Shown: positions 27,288 through 33,980 of the stretch, in pieces | Position numbering within the stretch: the first letter of the stretch is position 1 | Layout: each line of letters opens with the position of its first letter | Assembly: GCA_027308685.1 (NCBI GenBank) | Contig: DAIDEE010000042.1 | Location: 124,001 to 188,000 of the forward strand | From: Acidocella sp. | GTDB taxonomy: Bacteria; Pseudomonadota; Alphaproteobacteria; Acetobacterales; Acetobacteraceae | DNA: 64,000 bases | Direction of reading: 5' to 3' | Notes under the pieces: generated by a model | The model's database searches: none | What the model was told of the DNA's origin: nothing | Seen by the model: the letters and a program-made list of their open reading frames with translations, nothing else | Position numbers and translations under genes: made by a program

Positions 27288-27592
27288 TTGCTCCCGTCAC
27301 CCTTAGCTTGTCTGGCCTGATATCAGTGGCCGAATCTCTCATCCTCATATTGTTCTTATTGGTCGTTTCAGTATTTATCTTAAAAAAACTCTCAGGCACG
27401 CGGCTACGCCCTCCGTTTCTAGCGCCGTCGTCTATCCAAGTCATTGCGTCGCGGTCACTTGGTTGGCAATCATCAATAATGATTGTTGAAGCGCAGGGAA
27501 CCCGCTTCTTGATTAGTACCGGTCGTGGCGGCGTTACGGCGATTGGTGTGTTAAATATAGCGCCCACCGTCGGCAGCGGAGATCTGAAATGA
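27284..27592 (+). CDS. fliO: FliO-like flagellar export protein
   Basis: FliO helps FliP to assemble. This 102-residue protein has one N-terminal membrane helix (about 15-36) and a small cytoplasmic domain with IQVIASRSLGWQSSIMIVEA, where the typical family form is 'v.s...Lg....l.vV.v.g....lG'. Position between fliL and fliP, with ATGA overlaps on both sides, supports the assignment. FliO is poorly conserved, so confidence is moderate. Confidence 0.8.
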   Translation: MIAPVTLSLSGLISVAESLILILFLLVVSVFILKKLSGTRLRPPFLAPSSIQVIASRSLGWQSSIMIVEAQGTRFLISTGRGGVTAIGVLNIAPTVGSGDLK

Positions 27593-28353
27593 GGCGATTT
27601 ATCAGCCTCGGATTACTCTCTTGTGTATTGTTAGTGCTTGGTAGCCAAGTGGTGGCCGCAGCACCGCCAGATGGGATTACTTTAATGAGTTCCGCACCTG
27701 GTACAGTTGGCGAGACCTACTCTCTGAATGTCCAGACATTACTTATGGTCACTGGTCTGGCTTTCCTACCCGGCCTCTTGTTACTCATGACAGGGTTTAC
27801 CCGAATTATAATTGTATTGTCTGTTCTACGTCAGGCATTAGGGCTTCAAACAACGCCGCCTAATATGGTTCTTGCGGCTCTGGCGTTGGCCTTAACGGTG
27901 TTCGTGATGCGCGGTGTCATTCAACAGGAGCAAAACAATGTTGTGCAACCATACCTTGCTGGGCAAATCAGTTTTGACAGTGCGATGACCGCCGCAAAAC
28001 CGCCAATTCAGAATTTCATGCTTGCACAGACCCGGGCAGATCCCTTGCACCTATTTGTTGATCTTAGTGGTGGGCACTATAAGGAACTTCACGAAATACC
28101 GCTTACTGTCCTTGTTCCGGCTTTTGCTACGTCAGAGCTGGAAACCGCATTTCAAATTAGTTTCCTGATTTACATCCCATTTGTCTTAATCGACTTAGCT
28201 GTTGCGTCGGTATTAATGTCGCTTGGCATGATTATGGTATCGCCGACACTTATTTCATTACCACTCAAACTTTTGATGTTTGTTTCAATTCATGGCTGGG
28301 TATTGGTATTGGGTTCAATAGCAAATAGTTTTGTTATCGCTCCGGGGAGTTAA
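27589..28353 (+). CDS. fliP: Flagellar export gate protein FliP
   Basis: FliP is a core protein of the export gate (a pentamer around FliR). The 254-residue protein has an N-terminal signal-like helix. The conserved LPGLLLLMTGFTRIIIVLSV region is followed by LRQALGLQTTPPNMVLAALA. Near the C terminus, IPFVLIDLAVASVLMSLGMI is followed by MVSPTLISLPLKLLMF, both hallmarks. The start overlaps fliO, and fliQ follows after three bases. Confidence 0.96.
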   Translation: MRRFISLGLLSCVLLVLGSQVVAAAPPDGITLMSSAPGTVGETYSLNVQTLLMVTGLAFLPGLLLLMTGFTRIIIVLSVLRQALGLQTTPPNMVLAALALALTVFVMRGVIQQEQNNVVQPYLAGQISFDSAMTAAKPPIQNFMLAQTRADPLHLFVDLSGGHYKELHEIPLTVLVPAFATSELETAFQISFLIYIPFVLIDLAVASVLMSLGMIMVSPTLISLPLKLLMFVSIHGWVLVLGSIANSFVIAPGS

Positions 28354-28356
28354 ATT

Positions 28357-28632
28357 TTGCCCTTATTCACAAAATTACTCCACGACGCGCTGTTAACAGA
28401 ATTATCAGCTGTTACGCCTATCATCGTTCTATTACTTGGCGTTGGTCTTACAACAGCCATTGTTCAGGCGCTATTTCAGATTGAGGACACGGCCTTCAGC
28501 TTATTGCCAAAAATTCTTGTCATGGTCGCAATCGCCGTATTTGGAGGTTTTGGCGCATTACAGGCCTTTGATGGTTTAGCTATTTTATGGATTAGTCATG
28601 CCCCAAATTTGGTTTATCACGCATGGTCCTGA
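28357..28632 (+). CDS. fliQ: FliQ-like export gate protein, second copy
   Basis: This 91-residue protein with two membrane helices stands in the standard FliQ place between fliP and fliR. GVGLTTAIVQALFQIEDTAF followed by SLLPKILVMVA matches the FliQ core G.....iQ..tQI.e.tl.f.pK. The rest is more divergent than the copy at 12823-13086: GGFGALQAF replaces the usual GPWM-like stretch. The start is TTG, seven bases after GGGGAG. It could be the working gate subunit, with the other copy an extra, or the two could mix. The gene overlaps the fliR start. Confidence 0.82.
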   Translation: MPLFTKLLHDALLTELSAVTPIIVLLLGVGLTTAIVQALFQIEDTAFSLLPKILVMVAIAVFGGFGALQAFDGLAILWISHAPNLVYHAWS

Positions 28633-29390
28633 ATGAGTCTGAGGTCCTCGGATGGCTTGGAAAATTTTTATGGCCGTTTTTGAGAATTACAGGATTGTTT
28701 CTGACGGCACCATTATACAATTCGGCCTTCATTCCACGAATTGTAAAAATAGCGGTCTCAGCGTCTTATGCAGCATCTTTGGCTATGTGGTTGCCGGCGT
28801 TACCAATTTTTCCTGCCGATCCTGCTTCAATCATTCTGCAGGGGTTAATGCAGATCAGCATTGGTGCATTGCTGGGCATGGTGATGCAGATTATTGTTTC
28901 AGCAGTTGCGTCCGCCGGTGAACTTGTGGGCCTCTCAATCGGACTTGGTTTTGCGGAAGTGCAATTTCGGGAAGCCAATTCGGCGACACCGGTGCTTTTC
29001 GATTTGATGTTTTGGGCAGGTCTTATTGGATATATGGTGGCGGGCGGACCAATATGGTTATTTGCGGCATTGGCACATACGTTTCACAGTGGTGTCGGCG
29101 CTACCTCGATCGAGTCGTGGAAAGAACTTTTATCTTTCGGTAGTACTCTCATTGGTAGCGCCGTGTGGCTGGCTCTACCGGTCTTGGCGGTTTCGCTTTG
29201 TGTTAATATCATTGTTGGGCTGACAACTGTATTCGCACCCCAGATGAACTTGTTGACAATCGGGTTCCCCCTATTAATCCTTGTAGGCTTATGGATATTT
29301 ACGACTTCAGTTAGCTATTTAGACCACGATATTAAAATTCTTTTTCTTCAAGCTACAACAGCTGGCATAAAAATACTGTCGCATGTCTGA
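28623..29390 (+). CDS. fliR: Flagellar export gate protein FliR
   Basis: FliR closes the FliP-FliQ channel. The 255-residue protein has six hydrophobic segments, with FLRITGLFLTAPLYNSAFIP near the N terminus, GLSIGLGFAEVQFREANSAT in the central loop and FAPQMNLLTIGFPLLILVGL near residue 220, the last two being strong family signatures. It overlaps the end of fliQ and the first eight bases of flhB. Confidence 0.95.
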   Translation: MVLNESEVLGWLGKFLWPFLRITGLFLTAPLYNSAFIPRIVKIAVSASYAASLAMWLPALPIFPADPASIILQGLMQISIGALLGMVMQIIVSAVASAGELVGLSIGLGFAEVQFREANSATPVLFDLMFWAGLIGYMVAGGPIWLFAALAHTFHSGVGATSIESWKELLSFGSTLIGSAVWLALPVLAVSLCVNIIVGLTTVFAPQMNLLTIGFPLLILVGLWIFTTSVSYLDHDIKILFLQATTAGIKILSHV

Positions 29391-30507
29391 GGGTGGACAA
29401 GACAAGCAACATGCCCCTACCGAGCGTAGGCTCAGGCAGGCTGCAGAACAAGGTAATGTAAGACGCTCGGCGGATTTACCAAAGGCAGCCGCTGTTGTCC
29501 TGGCGTTAATTGTCACCATAAATAGTGCAGGCAGTTTCGGTGACGATATCTCCGGATTGTTAGCGTCGTGGTTGTCAAATGCCGGCTCTTACCATCCGGA
29601 AGTGGCAATGAAATGGGCTAATGACCTCATGGCACATTTTGCACCGCTACTGGGTCTGATTGTCATGCTATCTTCAGCTAGCACATTGATTTCAGGTGGT
29701 TGGGTCTTAACAATAAATCCGCTAATACCTGATCTGTCGAAATTTTTGCCGGGTCATGGACTAGGGCAGATATTTTCGGCTTCCGGCCTAGCCGAAACTG
29801 CCAAGTCTTTTTTGAAGTTTATCATTATCGGTGGCCTCGGCGCACTAATGATTATTTCGCACGCCCACGATTTTGTTGCCCTTGCAGTCGTACGGGCCCC
29901 TGGATTTAGTCTCGTTTTGTCGCTCTGTTTAAGCATACTTACTACGGTCTGCGTTGGTGTCATCGCACTTGCGGTTATTGATGTCGGGCTGCAATTTTTT
30001 CTGCACAGGCAGAAACTTCGTATGTCTGATACCGAGATGCGCGATGAAATGAAGGAAGCAGTGGGTAACCCGCATGTCCGCCAGCGTCAACGAGCGATGG
30101 CGCGGCGCATGGCACGTACCCGGCAAATGAAACGCATCCCGGAAGCTTCAGTCATCGTGACTAACCCTACTCACTTCGCAGTAGCCATTCGCTATCGTCG
30201 TGGCGCAGATGTAGCACCAATTATGCTCGCCAAAGGTGTTGGGTTACTCGCCGAGGAGATCATGAGCCGAGCGCGTGCATTAGGAATTCCCGTCATTGAG
30301 GCGCCACCGCTTGCCCGCGCCATGTATCGTCACGTAGAACCCGGAGATCAAGTGCCGGTAGCACTATATCGTGCGTGTGCTGAGGTTCTTGCGTATGTGT
30401 GGCGAATGCAGTTATGGCGCACGTCCGGTGGTATCAAGCCCCAGCCACCTATATTGCGTCGTATGGTGATCGCGCCCGAGTTTCAGGTGCCTGAGTCATC
30501 TGGTTGA
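29383..30507 (+). CDS. flhB: Flagellar export switch protein FlhB
   Basis: FlhB sets the substrate specificity of the export gate. The N terminus (DKQHAPTERRLRQAAEQGNV), four membrane helices up to about residue 205 and the cytoplasmic domain with EMRDEMKEAVGNPHVRQRQR are typical. The self-cleavage site NPTH is present at about 261-264 in VIVTNPTHFAVAIRY. Length 374. It is the last gene of the rightward block and ends 16 bases before the stop of the convergent GT39 gene. No strong terminator hairpin is seen in that gap. Confidence 0.96.
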   Translation: MSEGGQDKQHAPTERRLRQAAEQGNVRRSADLPKAAAVVLALIVTINSAGSFGDDISGLLASWLSNAGSYHPEVAMKWANDLMAHFAPLLGLIVMLSSASTLISGGWVLTINPLIPDLSKFLPGHGLGQIFSASGLAETAKSFLKFIIIGGLGALMIISHAHDFVALAVVRAPGFSLVLSLCLSILTTVCVGVIALAVIDVGLQFFLHRQKLRMSDTEMRDEMKEAVGNPHVRQRQRAMARRMARTRQMKRIPEASVIVTNPTHFAVAIRYRRGADVAPIMLAKGVGLLAEEIMSRARALGIPVIEAPPLARAMYRHVEPGDQVPVALYRACAEVLAYVWRMQLWRTSGGIKPQPPILRRMVIAPEFQVPESSG

Positions 30508-30523
30508 TCTTTAGAATACCGGA

Positions 30524-32119
30524 TCAAGGGTTGGCGGTGACAGGGTGACCGCATGTTCCAGCATGCACCTTACGCGGCAGGCGAAAAGCCGCATTTGATG
30601 TTAACTGAAATATTTGAGTAGCCCCCTCCTGTTTCCACAAATGATAATTATCATGAAGTGCTTCGTTCACAAAAGCATAAACTGCATAGTTCCGGTTTGT
30701 TTCAGCTGAGGCCGGATATAAGGTGCGGATAACATAGGCGGGATGTTGTGCAAAAATTTTTTGAACCTCCAGGACAGCATCGATACCTGCTACCTTTTCG
30801 AGAAAGCAAGTTGTGAGAACGGATGGAAATATATATCGTGTTGGTGGGCTTTGGTGGGTCAGATTATAAATAATCGGCTGATCATCAAACACATAAATAT
30901 GCTGATCTTGTTGCAAAACCAAATTGAGGTCGTGCGCGGCGCGTTCTGTGGCGTCTGGTTGAATATTAATATGTCCGCCATTCATCGATATCATTGGTGC
31001 TACAGCTTGTGCTAATGCGTGGTAGCCGGCCAAAACCGGGAATGCCACAATTATCCATAATACACGTCGCCCGATCCACCCGGACGATGCGTAGGTCAAA
31101 ACCGTTATAATGCACAGTACAGGAAGTATCTGAAGAAAATAGTGATCATAAAATGATTTTGCCGCATAAACCCCTAATCCGCCGCACCCGAGCCACAGCA
31201 AAACAAACACGTAGGTGTTGTACGATTGTTGATCACGTTTTTGTTTTACAACAATCTGAACGATCATCATCAAGGCTGCAACATAGAGTAATAACCAATT
31301 CATTAGTTGTCCGGTTATCACGGCACCGATATTCGGGGTAGGCACATTGGCAGCAACCCGGGTGATGTTTGAAATCACGCTATCATGCCACCAGAGTCTC
31401 ATTTGCCCTAGGTCAGCGTAAACAAAGGCTGTGGCCAGCATAGGAATGATGCCGCCGGTGGCAGTGGCCAGTAGTCGGCGGATATAAATCTCTTTTTTCG
31501 TGGGGCGGTTGAAATACAGTAAAGCGAACGCCAACGCCGGCGCTTCAAATATCGCTACATATTTGGTCATAACAGCGAGGCCAAATATTAGGCCGCACGC
31601 GGCGTTTCGCCGCAATGACTGTGAACCAGGTGCCACCGCCAACAGCATCGCCAGTGTGGTAAATGCGGTCATGAAGATTTCGGTGTTGGCAGCGAGGCCA
31701 TCATTGCTCAATGAGGCAACACCGTAGCATATCCCGGCAAATGCCGCATATCGGCTGCGTTGTGGCGCCACTGTGTTTTGTAAAAATTGATATGAAATTG
31801 CAGCAACAAAGGTCGCGTTTGCCGTCACAAATACCGTTGTTGCTAATCTGATGGCGGCTACATTGGCGCCAAATATCTCCTGAAATACCAGGAAAATGGC
31901 ATAAATCCCGATCGGCTTGTTATCCCAAATGGTGGTATAAGGCAGGTGCCCAGCCTGCCATTGCTTGGCCATCAACAGGTACAGGCTTTCGTCCCAGTCC
32001 AGAACTGAGCGAAACAGCGTGGGCGCGCGGACCAGCAACATGATCACCATGAACCAACCCGCGAACGCGAATCGTTTGCGCCACGTCAATGTTTGAGTGG
32101 AAGGGGCAGGGTTCATCAC
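30524..32119 (-). CDS. GT39-type membrane glycosyltransferase (ArnT/PMT-like)
   Basis: The protein (531 residues) is an integral membrane enzyme with about ten to eleven hydrophobic helices and a C-terminal soluble part. The first loop carries SVLDWDESLYLLMAKQWQAG, with the DE motif that is catalytic in GT39 and ArnT-type enzymes using polyprenyl-phosphate sugars. TIWDNKPIGIYAIF follows, as in many bacterial homologues. The acceptor is unknown: lipid A, a glycolipid or a protein are all possible. It is convergent with flhB and has no obvious partner. 87 bases separate it from the methyltransferase gene upstream, with a GC-rich hairpin between them. Confidence 0.82.
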   Translation of the reverse strand: MMNPAPSTQTLTWRKRFAFAGWFMVIMLLVRAPTLFRSVLDWDESLYLLMAKQWQAGHLPYTTIWDNKPIGIYAIFLVFQEIFGANVAAIRLATTVFVTANATFVAAISYQFLQNTVAPQRSRYAAFAGICYGVASLSNDGLAANTEIFMTAFTTLAMLLAVAPGSQSLRRNAACGLIFGLAVMTKYVAIFEAPALAFALLYFNRPTKKEIYIRRLLATATGGIIPMLATAFVYADLGQMRLWWHDSVISNITRVAANVPTPNIGAVITGQLMNWLLLYVAALMMIVQIVVKQKRDQQSYNTYVFVLLWLGCGGLGVYAAKSFYDHYFLQILPVLCIITVLTYASSGWIGRRVLWIIVAFPVLAGYHALAQAVAPMISMNGGHINIQPDATERAAHDLNLVLQQDQHIYVFDDQPIIYNLTHQSPPTRYIFPSVLTTCFLEKVAGIDAVLEVQKIFAQHPAYVIRTLYPASAETNRNYAVYAFVNEALHDNYHLWKQEGATQIFQLTSNAAFRLPRKVHAGTCGHPVTANP

Positions 32120-32169
32120 TTAAGTCTATCAGCGATAAACCTAAAAATTAAGTCGTGCGAAGATTGGCA

Positions 32170-32186
32170 GGGAGGCAGCGCCTCCC
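32170..32186. terminator. Small GC-rich hairpin after the methyltransferase gene
   Basis: A perfect seven-base stem (GGGAGGC and GCCTCCC) with a three-base loop lies about 20 bases after the stop of the leftward methyltransferase gene. It could end or weaken transcription before the GT39 gene. No T run follows on the minus strand, so it is not a standard intrinsic terminator. Confidence 0.35.
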
Positions 32187-32206
32187 CCCGAATCCACGGT
32201 CAGGCG

Positions 32207-32773
32207 TCAGCCGTTCAAAAATATCGTCGGGCGTGGCATAAACATGCCGGCGCGGCGCTGGTAGGCGGCGTAGTCATTGCGAAAGTCGGAATCTGCAAAC
32301 TTGCGTTCCTCACGGCTGGCTGCGTGCTGATACACTGCCAGCATCACCAACGGGGTCAGCCATGGCAGCGCACCCGAGAATGCCACCGCCGTACCGGTCC
32401 AGAATAGCATATACGAAAGGTAAAACGGATGGCGAACGTATTGGTAGGGCCCGTGCAGCAACAAAAAGGCGGGCTTATCGGTGTCAAACGCCAAGGTCGG
32501 CGGAGTCCGCCGGGTGGCGTTGATCGTCCAGTTGAAAAGTGCCAGCGATCCCACAAAAAGCCATAAAGCCACATCCGCCTGCGCGGAGATGTCCATCAGG
32601 GCCAAACGGCCGGCAAAGATTATAAATCCCAGCAGGCTTAGCAGGCTCACCAGTTTCATGCCTGGTGGCATTTTGCCGGTGGAACGGAAATGGCCTTTCA
32701 CACCCCACGAGAAACTAGCAAAACAGGCAAAGCCAAACACAAACAGTGTGGCTGCGGTATATGAGTGGCTCAT
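32207..32773 (-). CDS. Isoprenylcysteine/phospholipid methyltransferase-like membrane protein
   Basis: The 188-residue protein has about five hydrophobic helices. GPYQYVRHPFYLSYMLFW (about 109-126), and then REERKFADSDFRNDYAAYQ near residue 155, are the two conserved motifs of the ICMT/PEMT family that bind S-adenosylmethionine and the methyl acceptor. Known family members methylate the carboxyl group of a lipidated cysteine, or phosphatidylethanolamine. The gene follows the FeeM-like acyltransferase gene after only two bases, so both should be made together. I infer that the acceptor could be the acyltransferase product, a lipidated amino acid, but this is not proven. A general lipid methyltransferase is the alternative. 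Confidence 0.8.
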   Translation of the reverse strand: MSHSYTAATLFVFGFACFASFSWGVKGHFRSTGKMPPGMKLVSLLSLLGFIIFAGRLALMDISAQADVALWLFVGSLALFNWTINATRRTPPTLAFDTDKPAFLLLHGPYQYVRHPFYLSYMLFWTGTAVAFSGALPWLTPLVMLAVYQHAASREERKFADSDFRNDYAAYQRRAGMFMPRPTIFLNG

Positions 32774-32775
32774 GA

Positions 32776-33519
32776 TTACTTGCTCCCAAAAACATCAACG
32801 TTTTCGCCGCGAAACAGGCCATCATAGGCGCCGGTTTCCAACGCGCGCGAATCCACAATTGGAAAATTCTGAAGGTTTGCGGTGTAGTCCTGCCGTGGGC
32901 ACGCCATCAGGTTGGTCTCAAATTTGACCCCGGCATATTTACGTGGACCCGCGACATTCTGGAAATTCAACCGCTTATAAAACGGTGTATGGTTTCGCCG
33001 CACACAGGATAGCATCATATCCGAACCCTCCCTCAAAACCATGAACGAGACGAAACGGAACAAAACAAACACCAACTCAACATCGGTTGCAAAATCCGGA
33101 TGCCGCACCAAGCGGTTGATCTCGGTAGCTTTTGAGGGGCGCTGCGGCGCCGAAACATTTGCCAGTAATGTTTCCACATCTTCCGGAAAAATCCGGTTTG
33201 CAGGAATTTCCGTATATCCACGATGATTATCAGAGTCGAGAATGCACAGTCGCACCGACGCCACTGGGCGAGCGTGTTTATAAATCACGATTGACTGGCA
33301 GTTGGGCTTCTCATCGTCTGCATCTTGGAACAGCCCACTAGGGGTTGGGTCGATGTAACCACCGGACAGATAACTGAGGTAGCGTAGCCCATAGGCATCA
33401 GACCTGGTTTTAGGATCGACGGCCAACCGGGCCGTTAAGCCCGAGCTTTCCAGTGCTTGGAGCCGGTCCCGTCTTTGTGGCTTGGCGAATGAAACTGCGG
33501 CGGTTTGTAAATTACTCAT
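32776..33519 (-). CDS. FeeM/autoinducer-synthase-like N-acyltransferase
   Basis: The protein (247 residues) looks like the N-acyl amino acid synthase (FeeM) branch of the GNAT/LuxI-like fold. Visible are RYLSYLSGGYIDP (46-58), IVIYKHARPVASVRLCILDS (beta strands of the acetyltransferase core), ATEINRLVRHPDF (corresponding to the E-x-R region of LuxI-type enzymes) and NHTPFYKRLNFQNV (GNAT-like 'FY.rlGF'). AAGGAG eight bases before the ATG supports the start. It would move an acyl chain from acyl-ACP to an amino acid or similar amine, at the cytoplasmic side. It forms a two-gene operon with the methyltransferase-like gene downstream and is divergent from a GGDEF-EAL gene. No LuxR-type receptor gene is next to it. 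The assignment is by pattern; an unrelated GNAT enzyme is possible. Confidence 0.68.
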   Translation of the reverse strand: MSNLQTAAVSFAKPQRRDRLQALESSGLTARLAVDPKTRSDAYGLRYLSYLSGGYIDPTPSGLFQDADDEKPNCQSIVIYKHARPVASVRLCILDSDNHRGYTEIPANRIFPEDVETLLANVSAPQRPSKATEINRLVRHPDFATDVELVFVLFRFVSFMVLREGSDMMLSCVRRNHTPFYKRLNFQNVAGPRKYAGVKFETNLMACPRQDYTANLQNFPIVDSRALETGAYDGLFRGENVDVFGSK

Positions 33520-33980
33520 TTATAACTCCTTAAATTGCAACCATAACGCGAGGCATTATTAACTATTTCCCGCCTCTGATGCAGCATTTTTGTTTTGGCA
33601 AAATCTGGACGGCCTCAATATTTTTTCTATTCATTCTAAATATGAGCTTTGAATGCGAACTCATTAAAATTATTGATGAAAATTTTCACGAAAGCTCTGG
33701 TGGGCGACCATAAATCCCCGGAAACCTCCCTGTTTCACTGCCACAGGCTCAGAAAGTGGAAGGATTTTAACGGAAATTAACTTTGGGTGGTGATTATTTG
33801 AAATTTTCTATTTAAAATGGTATTTATTCGATTTTATGGTAAAGACAGTGCGAGGAGCATATACCTGCTGTCACCTCGTGCCGAGGTCGTTATATAGTTG
33901 CGATGTGTCAATTTTGGTGGAGTTTTGATTAAAATTATGAATTTTGAGCCTCTTTCTAGCCTCAAAATCCCATACGTCTG
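33520..33980. other. Divergent intergenic region between acyltransferase and GGDEF-EAL genes
   Basis: This 461-base region is AT-rich and has no coding frame I trust. It should contain promoters for both divergent genes. TTGAAA (33798-33803) with TATTTA after 17 bases is a weak candidate promoter toward the GGDEF-EAL gene. A perfect six-base inverted repeat ACCTCG-TGC-CGAGGT lies at 33873-33887, about 95 bases before that gene, and could be an operator or a short hairpin. I saw no c-di-GMP riboswitch signature. Confidence 0.5.

Noticed and set aside
33520-33980. c-di-GMP riboswitch before the GGDEF-EAL gene
   Set aside because: I could not find the conserved GEMM core or its tetraloop receptor pattern on either strand.
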